64,000 bases of DNA from Pseudomonas sp. L5B5 (GTDB lineage: Bacteria > Pseudomonadota > Gammaproteobacteria > Pseudomonadales > Pseudomonadaceae), in contig NZ_CP084742.1 of assembly GCF_020520285.1 (NCBI RefSeq), positions 4,402,001-4,466,000 on the forward strand. The letters are read 5' to 3'. Below, piece by piece: positions 10,107-19,032 of this stretch. The position numbers were made by a program, and so were the translations under genes. Numbering within the stretch: position 1 is the stretch's first letter; each line of letters begins with the position of its first letter. Below the pieces are notes generated by a model, which saw nothing but the letters and a program-made list of their open reading frames with translations, did no database searches and was not told where the DNA came from.

Positions 10107-10130
10107 CTATGTTTATTAAAATGCACATAG
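10107..10130. promoter_or_regulatory. Inverted repeat in the cupin/kauB promoter region
   Basis: CTATGT (10107-10112) and ACATAG (10125-10130) form a 6-bp inverted repeat with a 12-bp AT-rich spacer, between two divergent genes. It could be an operator; the cognate regulator is not identified. Confidence 0.3.
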
Positions 10131-10292
10131 CAATCCGGTTTTCCGGGGGGCTGTCAAATATATTGAAAGTACAGGTCCCGCTGGTTTAGGGTGGCGGGTG
10201 CCCTGGACTGAAAACGCGCCGGGCAGAATTCTTCGGGAGTGCCGGCGTAGCTCGCATGGCGCTTGTATGCAAAATAAGAGGAGGACACTCGT

Positions 10293-11786
10293 ATGACCAC
10301 CCTGACTCGTGCCGACTGGGAACAACGCGCCCGCGAACTGAAAATCGAAGGCCGTGCCTACATCAATGGCGAATACACCGCTTCCGCCTCCAGTGAAACC
10401 TTCGAATGCATCAGCCCGGTAGATGGGCGCGTGCTGGCCACGATTGCCAGCTGTGACGCGGCGGACGCCCAGCGCGCCGTGGAAAACGCCCGCGCCACGT
10501 TCAACTCCGGAGTCTGGTCGCGCTTGGCCCCGGCCAAACGCAAGTCGGTGATGATCCGTTTTGCCGGCCTGCTCAAGCAGCACGCCCAGGAGCTGGCGCT
10601 CCTGGAGACCCTGGACATGGGCAAGCCCATCAGCGACTCCCTGGAGATCGACGTTCCCGGCGCGGCGCAGGCCCTGAGCTGGAGCGGCGAAGCCATCGAC
10701 AAGATCTATGACGAAGTCGCCGCCACCCCCCACGACCAGCTCGGCCTGGTCACCCGTGAGCCGGTGGGCGTGGTCGCGGCCATCGTGCCGTGGAACTTCC
10801 CGCTGATGATGGCCTGCTGGAAACTGGGGCCGGCGCTGTCCACTGGCAACTCGGTGATCCTCAAGCCTTCGGAGAAGTCGCCGCTGACCGCTATCCGCAT
10901 CGCTGCCCTGGCGGTAGAGGCAGGCATCCCGGCCGGCGTGTTCAACGTCCTGCCAGGCTACGGTCATACCGTTGGCAAGGCCCTGGCCCTGCACATGGAC
11001 GTGGACACCCTGGTATTCACCGGTTCCACCAAGATCGCCAAGCAACTGCTGGTGTACTCCGGCGAGTCGAACATGAAGCGCGTCTGGCTCGAGGCAGGCG
11101 GCAAGAGCCCGAACATCGTGTTCGCCGACGCCCCGGACCTGCAGGCCGCCGCCGAATCCGCCGCTGGCGCCATTGCCTTCAACCAGGGCGAGGTCTGCAC
11201 CGCGGGCTCGCGCCTGCTGGTGGAGCGCTCCATCAAGGATAAATTCCTGCCGCTGGTGATCGAGGCCCTCAAGGGCTGGAAGCCGGGCAACCCGCTGGAC
11301 CCGGCAACCAATGTCGGGGCTCTGGTGGATACCCAGCAGATGAACACCGTGCTGTCCTACATCGAAGCCGGTCATGCCGATGGTGCAAAGCTGGTGGCGG
11401 GTGGCAAGCGTACCCTCGAGGAGACTGGCGGTACCTACGTCGAGCCGACGATTTTCGACGGCGTCAGCAACGCGATGAAGATCGCCCAGGAGGAGATCTT
11501 CGGCCCGGTGCTGTCGGTCATTGCTTTCGATACCGTGGAAGAGGCGATCCAGATTGCCAACGACACCCCCTACGGGCTGGCGGCTGCAGTGTGGACCGCG
11601 AACATCTCCAAGGCTCACCAGACCGCCCGGGCCCTGCGTGCCGGCAGCGTATGGGTCAACCAGTACGACGGCGGCGACATGACCGCGCCGTTCGGTGGCT
11701 TCAAGCAATCGGGCAACGGCCGTGACAAGTCGCTGCACGCATTCGACAAGTACACCGAGCTGAAGGCGACCTGGATCAAGCTCTGA
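10293..11786 (+). CDS. kauB: Aldehyde dehydrogenase, KauB/PuuC type
   Basis: This 497-residue NAD(P)-dependent enzyme has the full catalytic set: the oxyanion segment VPWNFPLMMACWK, the cofactor loop VFTGSTKIAKQ, general base Glu267 in LEAGGKS and nucleophile Cys302 in NQGEVCTAGS. KauB oxidises 4-guanidinobutyraldehyde and gamma-glutamyl-aminobutyraldehyde in arginine and polyamine breakdown. That role fits the nearby PuuB-like oxidase and the regulator pauR. An AGAGGAGG ribosome-binding site precedes the start. Symbol assigned by similarity and synteny with P. aeruginosa; the exact substrate is inferred. Confidence 0.85.
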   Translation: MTTLTRADWEQRARELKIEGRAYINGEYTASASSETFECISPVDGRVLATIASCDAADAQRAVENARATFNSGVWSRLAPAKRKSVMIRFAGLLKQHAQELALLETLDMGKPISDSLEIDVPGAAQALSWSGEAIDKIYDEVAATPHDQLGLVTREPVGVVAAIVPWNFPLMMACWKLGPALSTGNSVILKPSEKSPLTAIRIAALAVEAGIPAGVFNVLPGYGHTVGKALALHMDVDTLVFTGSTKIAKQLLVYSGESNMKRVWLEAGGKSPNIVFADAPDLQAAAESAAGAIAFNQGEVCTAGSRLLVERSIKDKFLPLVIEALKGWKPGNPLDPATNVGALVDTQQMNTVLSYIEAGHADGAKLVAGGKRTLEETGGTYVEPTIFDGVSNAMKIAQEEIFGPVLSVIAFDTVEEAIQIANDTPYGLAAAVWTANISKAHQTARALRAGSVWVNQYDGGDMTAPFGGFKQSGNGRDKSLHAFDKYTELKATWIKL

Positions 11787-11830
11787 TTCCTCCTCGACAA
11801 GCCAGCCCCTGAAGGGGCGACCGATCGCAG

Positions 11831-11870
11831 CACAGCCGGACTTTCCGCAGGGGAAGTCCGGCTGTGTTGT
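11831..11870 (+). terminator. Stem-loop after the aldehyde dehydrogenase
   Basis: A perfect 13-bp inverted repeat (11831-11843 with 11854-11866, 10-base loop) is followed by a weak T-rich stretch (TTGT). It is probably the terminator of kauB, although the T-run is poor. Confidence 0.65.
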
Positions 11871-11908
11871 CTGTGCCTTGCAGAACAATGATCCACAGGA
11901 GCGTGGAA

Positions 11909-13060
11909 ATGCCTTGGGCGACCTATTTCGCCGTTTTGTCCGCCGTTCTGAGCGTGGGCCTGGCCCTGGGCATGACCATGCCCCTGGTGTCCTTTCGTCT
12001 CGAGGGCTGGGGCTACGGACCTTTTGCGATCGGTGTGGTCGCCGCGATGCCGGCCATCGGGGTATTGCTCGGGGCAAAGGTTTCCAGCCGCCTGGCGGCC
12101 CGCTTCGGTACCGCCCGCCTGATGCGCCTGTGCTTGTGGGCAGGCGCCTTGTCCATTGGCCTGCTGGCGCTGCTGCCCAGTTACCCGGTGTGGCTGGTGT
12201 TGCGCCTGGTCCTGGGGACAGTGCTGACGGTCATCTTCATTCTCGGGGAAAGCTGGATCAACCAATTGGTGGTGGAGCAGTGGCGCGGACGCCTGGTGGC
12301 GCTGTATGGCAGTGGTTACGCCTTGAGCCAGCTGGCTGGGCCGCTGCTGCTGGGCGTGCTGGGAACCGGGCACGATTACGGGTTCTGGGTCTCGGTCGGC
12401 CTGCTGACCATAGCGCCATTATTGCTGTGGGGGCGCAGCGGCGCACCCTCCACCGAGTCGTGCAGCGTGACGCTGGTTGACCTCTGGTCGTTCTGCAGGA
12501 CACTGCCGGCCATCAGCTGGGCGGTGGCCCTGTTCGCCACCTTCGAGGCGCTGATCCTTACGCTGTTGCCGGTGTATTGCCTGAGCCAGGGCTTCAGCGA
12601 GGACATCGCCCTGGCGATGGTCAGCACGGTAGTGGTAGGCGATGCCCTGCTGCAGCTACCGATTGGTGCCCTGGCCGACCGGGTATCGCGACGCGGGTTG
12701 TTCACCGGTTGTGCAGTGATCCTGTTGTGCTCCAGCCTGGCCATTCCGCTGCTACTGGATAATCGCTTGCTGATCTGGCCGCTGTGGGTACTGTTCGGGG
12801 CCAGTGCAGGTGGTTTGTTCACCCTGTCGCTGATCCTGATCGGTGAGCGTTACCGTGACGATGCCCTGGTGCGGGCCAATGCGCATGTGGCGCAGCTCTG
12901 GGGCATTGGTTGCCTGATCGGGCCGCTGGTGGCGGGGGCAGCCAGCCAGTGGATCAGTGGCCATGCCATGTTGCTGCTGGTAGCGGCCGGCGCGTTCGGG
13001 CTGCTGCTCCTGCTGATGCGCCAGGGGGCCTTCGGTAATCCCCAGGCGCAGCCCTTGTAG
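11909..13060 (+). CDS. MFS transporter
   Basis: This 383-residue protein has about 12 hydrophobic helices, from MPWATYFAVLSAVLSVGLAL to the C-terminal LLLLVAAGAFGLLLLLMRQ. The ATG at 11909 has AGGAG 8 bases upstream; an earlier in-frame codon would add 15 non-hydrophobic residues. It belongs to the YcaD/quinolone-resistance-like branch of the major facilitator superfamily, with GAKVSSRLAARFG as the loop between helices 2 and 3. It follows the aldehyde dehydrogenase beyond a stem-loop, so transport of a related metabolite is possible but unproven. Confidence 0.88.
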   Translation: MPWATYFAVLSAVLSVGLALGMTMPLVSFRLEGWGYGPFAIGVVAAMPAIGVLLGAKVSSRLAARFGTARLMRLCLWAGALSIGLLALLPSYPVWLVLRLVLGTVLTVIFILGESWINQLVVEQWRGRLVALYGSGYALSQLAGPLLLGVLGTGHDYGFWVSVGLLTIAPLLLWGRSGAPSTESCSVTLVDLWSFCRTLPAISWAVALFATFEALILTLLPVYCLSQGFSEDIALAMVSTVVVGDALLQLPIGALADRVSRRGLFTGCAVILLCSSLAIPLLLDNRLLIWPLWVLFGASAGGLFTLSLILIGERYRDDALVRANAHVAQLWGIGCLIGPLVAGAASQWISGHAMLLLVAAGAFGLLLLLMRQGAFGNPQAQPL

Positions 13061-13063
13061 CCG

Positions 13064-14632
13064 CTACAACATGCGCTCCAAGCCGATGCGAGTGCTCAGC
13101 CAGGCGTTGAGGCGACGCCACCAACTGCCGGGCTCATGATCCAGGCTGTGCAACTGGCCCTGGTCCTCGGTGACCCAGGCCAGCTTGCCGTCCTCCAGCC
13201 TGACTTCATAGCTCAGGGCCGGCGCCATGCCTTGTCGGGCCAGCTCGCGGACATGGCCGGCCAGCTCCGGGCTGTCCACCAGCACTCCGACCTCGGTGTT
13301 CCACAGCACCGAGCGCGGATCGAAGTTGAATGAGCCGATGAAGCTCTTGCGCCGGTCGAAGATCATCGCCTTGCTGTGCAGGCTGGAGTCGGAGCCGTGC
13401 ACAGAGCCGCTGTGGAACAGCCGTGGACCGCTGCCGCCGCGCTCTCCAGGCTGGCGACGCAACTCATAGAGCTTGACTCCATGTTCCAGCAGCGCCTTGC
13501 GATAGGGCGCGTAGCCACCGTGCACCACGGGTACATCGGTGGCCTCCAGGGAATTGGTCAGAAGGCTTACCGAAACTCCGGCATCGGCCCGGCCAGTCAG
13601 GTACAGCAACCCGGACTGGCCGGGAACGAAGTAGGCCGAGACCATGATCAGCTCCCTGCCGACGCCCTCCAGCTCCGGGGCCAACTGGGTCGTCAGCAGC
13701 AGGTGCGGGTCGGGGTCACCCTTGGCCAGGACCTTGGCCGGCGCATCCCACAGGGCCTGGTTCCAGGCCCAGATCAGTTCCTTGCGCCAGAGCGTCATGC
13801 GCGGCTGGGTCTGGTAGGTCATCAGCTGTCGATACAGCGCCTGGTTCTGCCGTCGGCTGTCCTGCAGCGACTCATCCAGGCGCAGGCGGGTGTTGCGCAG
13901 GTCACTGGCCGACGGTGTGCGAGAGAGGAACTCATCCACTGGTTTGCTCAGGGCGCTGTTCCAGTACTGGTCGAAGCTGTGGCCCAGTTGCTCGGCGACC
14001 GGGCCGACACTGAGCATGTCGATGTCGGTGAAGTTCAGGTTGGGTTCGGCGTCGAAGTACTCATCCCCCAGGTTGCGCCCGCCGACAATGGCCACGCTGT
14101 TGTCGGCCAGCCAGAGCTTGTTGTGCATCCGTCGATGTTGCTGCGACAGATTGAACAGGCGCCCCATGGTCCGGGTGACGCCGGTGCTGCGGCCCAGGTG
14201 CAGGGGGTTGAACAGGCGGATCTGGATCTGTGGATGGGCGGCGAGGGTGGCGATGATCTGGTCCAGGCCGTCGCTGGTGGTGTCGTCCAGCAGGATGCGC
14301 ACCCGCACACCGCGATCGGCGGCCTTGAGCAATTCGTCCACCAGCATCCGCGTGCTGATGCCGTCGTGGACGATGTAGTACTGCAGGTCGAGGCTGCTTT
14401 GCGCATTGCGGATCAGTTCGGCCCGGGCCATGAACGCTTCGGTGCTGTTGGGCAAGAGGCGAAAGCCCGAGCGTCCCTGGTACGGAGAGGCCTGGGCCCT
14501 GATCGATTGGGCGAACGTCGAGTCGTCAGCGGGCAGCACCTGGCTGGGCTGGGCTGGCGCTTGCAGGGTCGCGCAGCCGCCGAGCCCGAGACACAGCAGC
14601 AGAAGCAGGGAAAACGCCTGTTTGTGACTCAA
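13064..14632 (-). CDS. Phospholipase D-like lipoprotein (cardiolipin synthase family)
   Basis: This 522-residue protein has a lipoprotein signal (LGLGGC, lipidated Cys20) and two HKD phospholipase D motifs. The first is HNK at residues 170-172 with the following Asp, the second HSK beginning at His419 with the following FDRRKSFIGSFNFDPRS. It resembles YmdC/ClsC-type enzymes that join or cleave phospholipids at the envelope. An in-frame stop sits at 14639-14641, only two codons upstream, so translation must begin at the TTG at 14632; no ATG is available before the signal peptide. It is convergent with the MFS gene 3 bp away. Confidence 0.88.
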   Translation of the reverse strand: MSHKQAFSLLLLLCLGLGGCATLQAPAQPSQVLPADDSTFAQSIRAQASPYQGRSGFRLLPNSTEAFMARAELIRNAQSSLDLQYYIVHDGISTRMLVDELLKAADRGVRVRILLDDTTSDGLDQIIATLAAHPQIQIRLFNPLHLGRSTGVTRTMGRLFNLSQQHRRMHNKLWLADNSVAIVGGRNLGDEYFDAEPNLNFTDIDMLSVGPVAEQLGHSFDQYWNSALSKPVDEFLSRTPSASDLRNTRLRLDESLQDSRRQNQALYRQLMTYQTQPRMTLWRKELIWAWNQALWDAPAKVLAKGDPDPHLLLTTQLAPELEGVGRELIMVSAYFVPGQSGLLYLTGRADAGVSVSLLTNSLEATDVPVVHGGYAPYRKALLEHGVKLYELRRQPGERGGSGPRLFHSGSVHGSDSSLHSKAMIFDRRKSFIGSFNFDPRSVLWNTEVGVLVDSPELAGHVRELARQGMAPALSYEVRLEDGKLAWVTEDQGQLHSLDHEPGSWWRRLNAWLSTRIGLERML

Positions 14633-14688
14633 GTCGGGTCATCTCGTATCACGGCATGCATGCCTGGCTTGGGGCGAAGGAGTGGGCG

Positions 14689-16113
14689 TCAGTCCCTGGG
14701 TTCGCTGAGCAGCCGGCCGGCTGCGGCACCGACCTTGCGTACCGCGTCCTCGATCTGCGGGGTTGGTTTGGCAGCGTAGTTCATCCGCAGGCAATTGCGG
14801 TACTTGCCCGAGGCGGAAAATATGCTGCCCACGGCAATCTGCACACCCTGGTCCAGCAGGATCCGATTGAGCTTCAGAGAGTCGAAGCGCTCGGGAAGTT
14901 CGATCCACAGCAGGAAGCTGCCTTGCGGGCGGCTGGCGCGGGTACCGGCGGGGAAGTAGCGGCTGACCCAGTCGAGCATCAGGTCGCGATTGCGCTGGTA
15001 CTGGCTGCGCATCTTGCGCAGGTGGGGTTCGAAGTGGCCGCCCTTGAGGAATTCGGCGATGGCGACCTGGGGTTGCGGTGCGGTGGAGCCGGTGCTGATG
15101 TACTTCATGTGCAGGACCCGCTCCAGGTAGCGTCCGGGCGCGACCCAACCGATGCGCAGGCCGGGCGCCAGGGTTTTCGAGAACGAACTGCACAGCAGGA
15201 CGCGTCCATCATCGTCGAAGGACTTGATGCTCCTTGGGCGTGGATAGGTATAGGCCAGTTCGCCATACACATCGTCCTCGATGATCGCCACGTCGAAGCG
15301 CTGGGCCAGGGTCAACAGATCGCGCTTGCGCGACTCGGGCATGATGTAGCCCAGGGGGTTGTTGCAGTTGGGAGTCAACTGTATGGCCTTGATCGGCCAT
15401 TGCTCCAGGGCCAGTTCCAGGGCTTCCAGGCTGATGCCGGTGACCGGGTCGGTGGGAATTTCCAGGGCCTTCATGCCCAGCCCCTTGAGGGTCTGCATGG
15501 CACCGTGGAAGCTCGGCGAGTCCACGGCGACGATGTCCCCGGGCTGGCAGATGGCGCGGATGCTGGTGGACAGGGCCTCGTGGCAACCGGTGGTGATCAC
15601 CAGGTCGTTGGGCCCTACCTGGCAGCCGGAATCCAGCATTAGCCGTGCCACCTGCTCGCGCAGCTCAAGCACGCCGTAGATGTTGTCGTAGTACAGGCCG
15701 GGCATGTCCTGGCGTCGGCTGAGCCGGGCCAGGGCCCGCAACAGCGGTTTCATGGTCGGCGTGGTGATGTCCGGCATGCCGCGTCCCAGCTGAACGACAT
15801 CCTTGCGAGGTACCGAGCGGATCAGTTCCAGCACCTGGTCCCACTGGGAAATTTCCACCGGCCGCTGTGCCGGGCGCCCCACCGCTGGCAGGGCGGGCAG
15901 CTCGCGGCTGGGGGGGACGAAGTATCCCGACTTGGGCTTGGGCATCGCCAGGCCGTTGTCCTCCAGCAGGCGATAGGCCTGCTGTACGGTGCTCAGGCTG
16001 ACCCCGTGCTCCACGCTCAGGGCACGTACCGACGGCAGTCGGTCGCCCGGGCGGTAGAAGCCCTGTTCGATGCGGGTGCCGAGCAGTTCGGCAAGGTTCA
16101 CATAGAGGGTCAT
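14689..16113 (-). CDS. MocR-family transcriptional regulator (GntR HTH fused to aminotransferase fold)
   Basis: This 474-residue fusion has an N-terminal GntR winged helix (about 1-75; GDRLPSVRALSVEHGVSLST) joined by a linker to a fold-type I aminotransferase domain. That domain has the PLP lysine in SFSKTLAPGLR near residue 313. Such proteins use bound PLP or an amino-acid ligand to control a neighbouring promoter rather than acting as enzymes. It is divergent from a DUF1127 gene. The 178 bp between the two starts holds several CTGTAT/ATACAG repeats that are likely operators. Confidence 0.92.
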   Translation of the reverse strand: MTLYVNLAELLGTRIEQGFYRPGDRLPSVRALSVEHGVSLSTVQQAYRLLEDNGLAMPKPKSGYFVPPSRELPALPAVGRPAQRPVEISQWDQVLELIRSVPRKDVVQLGRGMPDITTPTMKPLLRALARLSRRQDMPGLYYDNIYGVLELREQVARLMLDSGCQVGPNDLVITTGCHEALSTSIRAICQPGDIVAVDSPSFHGAMQTLKGLGMKALEIPTDPVTGISLEALELALEQWPIKAIQLTPNCNNPLGYIMPESRKRDLLTLAQRFDVAIIEDDVYGELAYTYPRPRSIKSFDDDGRVLLCSSFSKTLAPGLRIGWVAPGRYLERVLHMKYISTGSTAPQPQVAIAEFLKGGHFEPHLRKMRSQYQRNRDLMLDWVSRYFPAGTRASRPQGSFLLWIELPERFDSLKLNRILLDQGVQIAVGSIFSASGKYRNCLRMNYAAKPTPQIEDAVRKVGAAAGRLLSEPRD

Positions 16114-16163
16114 GGCATTGACTCACGGTGATGGTCGTGGGAACCGGTACAGATGGGGTGAAA

Positions 16164-16229
16164 ATACAGGATTCAGCCGTATTTCGGGTAAATCTGTATG
16201 GAGTTAATACAGTTGCTTTGGGTCTGTAA
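16164..16229. promoter_or_regulatory. Cluster of CTGTAT-type repeats, likely MocR operators
   Basis: Four half-sites lie in 66 bp: ATACAG (16164-16169), CTGTAT (16194-16199), ATACAG (16207-16212) and CTGTAA (16224-16229). The middle two form a perfect inverted repeat with a 7-bp spacer. They sit between the MocR gene and the DUF1127 gene, where a MocR regulator would control both promoters. Confidence 0.55.
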
Positions 16230-16291
16230 TGGTTTTTGCTTGCCCAGCATCATGTTGACTCATGGCAACTTGAGCAACAGGAGCAATGCAA

Positions 16292-16537
16292 ATGAACGGC
16301 TTGAGCGATGTGCGGCTGTCGTTACACAGTCAGGAACTGGTGGCTGAGCAGGAGCAGGCAACAGAGCGGGTGTCTTCGCGTTCTGCGCCGTCCGGCCTGG
16401 GTCGCTGGGGCCTGTACTGGCATCGACTGTGTACTCGCAAGGCCCTGTTGGAGTTGCCCCCCGAACAACTGCGGGATATCGGCCTGACCCCTGATGAGGC
16501 ACGGGAGGAGGGGCTCAAGTCCTTCTGGCGCCAGTAG
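16292..16537 (+). CDS. DUF1127 (YjiS-like) small protein
   Basis: This is an 81-residue protein whose C-terminal half is the DUF1127 motif: WHRLCTRKALLELPPEQLRDIGLTPDEAREEG. That arginine-rich helix followed by a degraded 'L..L....L.DIG' segment is typical of the family. The ATG at 16292 is preferred over 16286 because AGGAG (16279-16283) is then 8 bases away. DUF1127 proteins elsewhere bind RNA or affect phosphate, carbon and virulence physiology; the role here is unknown. It is divergent from the MocR regulator, which may control it. Confidence 0.82.
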   Translation: MNGLSDVRLSLHSQELVAEQEQATERVSSRSAPSGLGRWGLYWHRLCTRKALLELPPEQLRDIGLTPDEAREEGLKSFWRQ

Positions 16538-16573
16538 CCGGACGCGGCAGGCCGCAGCAGGTTCCCGGGTCGC

Positions 16574-17884
16574 TCAGGCCAGCTCTTTCAGGCGATGCCA
16601 GAGCATGCCCAGGGCCAGCAGCGGCGAGCGCAGGTGCTTGCCGCCAGGGAAGGTGATGTGCGGCACTTTGTCGAACAGGTCGAAACCGCCGCTGTGCTGG
16701 CCGCTGATAGCCTCGCCCAGAAGCTTGCCCGCCAGGTGCGTGGCATTCACCCCGTGGCCGGAGTAGGCCTGGGCGTAGTACACATTGGGTTGCTCCTTGA
16801 GCCGGCCGATCTGTGGCAGGCGGTTGGCGCCGATGCCGATCATGCCGCCCCACTGGTAGTCGATCTTCACTCCTGCCAGTTGCGGGAACACGTCGAGCAT
16901 CTTTGGCCGCATGTAGGCGGCAATGTCCCTGGGGTCGCGTCCGGAGTAGTGGCAGGCCCCACCGAACAGAAGGCGCCGGTCGGCCGAGAGGCGGTAGTAG
17001 TCCAGTGCCACCCGTTGGTCGCAGACGGCCATGTTCTGCGGCAACAGTTCCCGAGCCAGGTCCGGGCTCAGGGGCTCGGTGGCGATGATGTAGCTGCCGG
17101 CCGGCAGGACTTTGCCCCCCAGTTGCGGGTTGAGGTCGTTGAGGTAGGCGTTGCAGCCCAGGACCAGGGTCCTGGCGCGCACCGTGCCCTGTGCCGCATG
17201 CACCTTGATCTCGGCGCCGTAGTCGATGCGGGTCACGCAAGAGTGCTCGAACAGGCGTACCCCCAGTTGCTCGGCGGCCCGGGCTTCGCCCAGGGCCAGG
17301 TTCAGTGGGTGCAGGTGGCCGGAACCCATGTCGACCAGGCCGCCGACGTAACGCCTGGAACCCACCACACCGTGCATTTCATCGGCTTGCAGCAGGCGGG
17401 TCTGGTGACGGTAGCCCAGGCTGCGCAGCTCCTCGGCGTCTTCGGCAAAACCCTCGAGGTCGGCAGGTTTGTTGGCCAGGTCGCAGTAGCCCCAGGTCAG
17501 GTCGCAGGGAATCTGGAAGCGCTCGATGCGCTGGCGGACGATTTCCACCGCCTCCAGGCCCATGAGCTTCATCTGCCGCACGCCGTCCTGGCCGATCACC
17601 TTGGTGAACTGGTCGAGGCCGTGGCCGACGCCGCGAATCAGCTGCCCGCCATTGCGTCCGCTGGCGCCCCAGCCGATCCGGCGGGCCTCCAGGAGAATCA
17701 CGCTGAGCCCGCGCTCGGCCAGCTCCAGCGCGGTATTGAGCCCCGAGAATCCGCCGCCGACCACGCACACGTCCGCGACCTGCTCGCCCGCCAGCGCCGG
17801 ATAGTCCGTTTGCGGCAGGCTGCTGGCCGCGTAGTAGGAGGCGGGGTGCCGGTCGCTGGCGGTGTGCTGGAGGCTGGCAGGCAT
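16574..17884 (-). CDS. FAD-dependent amine/amino-acid oxidoreductase (PuuB/PauB-like)
   Basis: This 436-residue DAO-fold flavoprotein has the dinucleotide-binding motif VVGGGFSGLNTALELAERG near residue 40 and the second FAD contact GWGASGRNGGQ. The C-terminal SGHGVNATHLAGKLLGEAI segment closes the FAD domain. It resembles gamma-glutamylputrescine oxidoreductases, which would produce the aldehyde that a KauB-type dehydrogenase then oxidises. The ATG at 17884 is chosen over the 41-residue upstream extension because family members begin just before the SYYAASS-like block. Substrate is inferred, not shown. Confidence 0.87.
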   Translation of the reverse strand: MPASLQHTASDRHPASYYAASSLPQTDYPALAGEQVADVCVVGGGFSGLNTALELAERGLSVILLEARRIGWGASGRNGGQLIRGVGHGLDQFTKVIGQDGVRQMKLMGLEAVEIVRQRIERFQIPCDLTWGYCDLANKPADLEGFAEDAEELRSLGYRHQTRLLQADEMHGVVGSRRYVGGLVDMGSGHLHPLNLALGEARAAEQLGVRLFEHSCVTRIDYGAEIKVHAAQGTVRARTLVLGCNAYLNDLNPQLGGKVLPAGSYIIATEPLSPDLARELLPQNMAVCDQRVALDYYRLSADRRLLFGGACHYSGRDPRDIAAYMRPKMLDVFPQLAGVKIDYQWGGMIGIGANRLPQIGRLKEQPNVYYAQAYSGHGVNATHLAGKLLGEAISGQHSGGFDLFDKVPHITFPGGKHLRSPLLALGMLWHRLKELA

Positions 17885-18030
17885 TGAGGGCGTCCTGATC
17901 GGGTAGGGGAAAATTGACGGAGGATAATCCGCGCCTTTCCGGTGGGGCAACCGCAGAGCGGTCAGCGCTGACCGAACAGGGTGATTTGAGGCAAAATCCC
18001 CGGTCATCCATGCGCCTGGTAGCCCTTTTC

Positions 18031-18384
18031 ATGAGCTGTAACCGTCAGACCGTCCGTAGCCTGCGCCAGCAGATTCCTTCCTTCGAATGTGTGCCGGGCT
18101 GTCACGACTGTTGCGGCCCGGTCACTACGTCGCCTGAGGAAATGTCCCGGCTGCCGCGCAAGACCGCCGCCGAGCAGGATGCGGCCATGGCCGTGCTGGA
18201 CTGTGTGCACCTGGGGCCCCAGGGTTGCACCGTGTATGACGAGCGCCCGCTGATCTGCCGTCTGTTCGGCACCACCCCAAGCCTGCCTTGCCCCAATGGC
18301 CGGCGCCCGGTGGAGATGATCCATCCACAAGTCGAAAAGCAGATCCACGACTACATGGCCAGCCAGCGCCAGATACTGGTCTAG
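18031..18384 (+). CDS. YkgJ-type cysteine cluster protein
   Basis: This 117-residue protein has the CxxCxxCC-type cluster of the YkgJ family. Cysteines lie in FECVPGCHDCCGPV near the N-terminus and in DCVHLGPQGCTVYDERPLIC further on, probably coordinating a metal or Fe-S centre. The ATG at 18031 gives the compact family length; an alternative ATG at 18010 would add 7 residues. No function is established. It is convergent with dadR, whose end lies 4 bp downstream. Confidence 0.82.
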   Translation: MSCNRQTVRSLRQQIPSFECVPGCHDCCGPVTTSPEEMSRLPRKTAAEQDAAMAVLDCVHLGPQGCTVYDERPLICRLFGTTPSLPCPNGRRPVEMIHPQVEKQIHDYMASQRQILV

Positions 18385-18388
18385 TCCG

Positions 18389-18877
18389 TCAATCCGGGAT
18401 CGGCAGGCTCAGGCTCTCCTTCACTTCCTCCATCACGATGTAGCTCTTGGATTCGCGCACGTGCGGCAGCTTGAGCAGGATGTCGCCCAGCAACTTGCGG
18501 TACGAAGCCATCTCCGAAATGCGCGCCTTGACCAGGTAGTCGAAGTCGCCGGACACCAGGTGGCACTCCAGCACATGGGGCAACTTCAGCACTGCCCGGC
18601 GGAACTCCTCGAAGGTATCGCCGGACTTGTAGTCCAGGCTGATCTCGACGAACACCAGCAGGCTGCCCTTGAGGTGCTGGGGGTTGAGGCGGGCGTTGTA
18701 GCCCATGATGATTCCCTCGCGCTCCAGGCGTCGCACCCGTTCGGTACAAGGGGTGGTGGAGAGTCCGACCCGTTCCCCCAGTTCGGTGAAGGAAATGCGC
18801 CCGTCGGCCTGCAGCACCCGCAAGATGTTGCGGTCGATCTTGTCCAGGGCGCGTCGGGTCTGATGATTGGTTCTCAT
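18389..18877 (-). CDS. dadR: Lrp/AsnC-family regulator DadR
   Basis: This 162-residue leucine-responsive type regulator has an N-terminal helix-turn-helix (residues about 10-60; ISFTELGERVGLSTTPCTERV) and a C-terminal RAM ligand-binding domain (SGDFDYLVKARISEMASYRK). It is divergent from dadA. In P. aeruginosa, DadR is the L-alanine-responsive activator of dadAX and represses itself. The ATG at 18877 gives the family length; 16 more in-frame codons upstream look non-coding. Confidence 0.93.
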   Translation of the reverse strand: MRTNHQTRRALDKIDRNILRVLQADGRISFTELGERVGLSTTPCTERVRRLEREGIIMGYNARLNPQHLKGSLLVFVEISLDYKSGDTFEEFRRAVLKLPHVLECHLVSGDFDYLVKARISEMASYRKLLGDILLKLPHVRESKSYIVMEEVKESLSLPIPD

Positions 18878-19032
18878 AGGGGATGCCCCTCCGTGAAAAG
18901 CGATATTGCCGAGAATTCTCGCCAAATATAGGCGCTTATATAGTGAAAATCACTGCCTGATGTTTCTTACACTGCGCGCATCTTTGCTTCGAATAACAAC
19001 CGTCGGCGGTCAGCCGCGATGAGGATATGAAA

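Noticed and set aside
10116..12077. 653-codon antisense reading frame over kauB
   Set aside because: It mirrors the aldehyde dehydrogenase on the other strand, which has complete catalytic motifs. High third-position GC creates such open frames.
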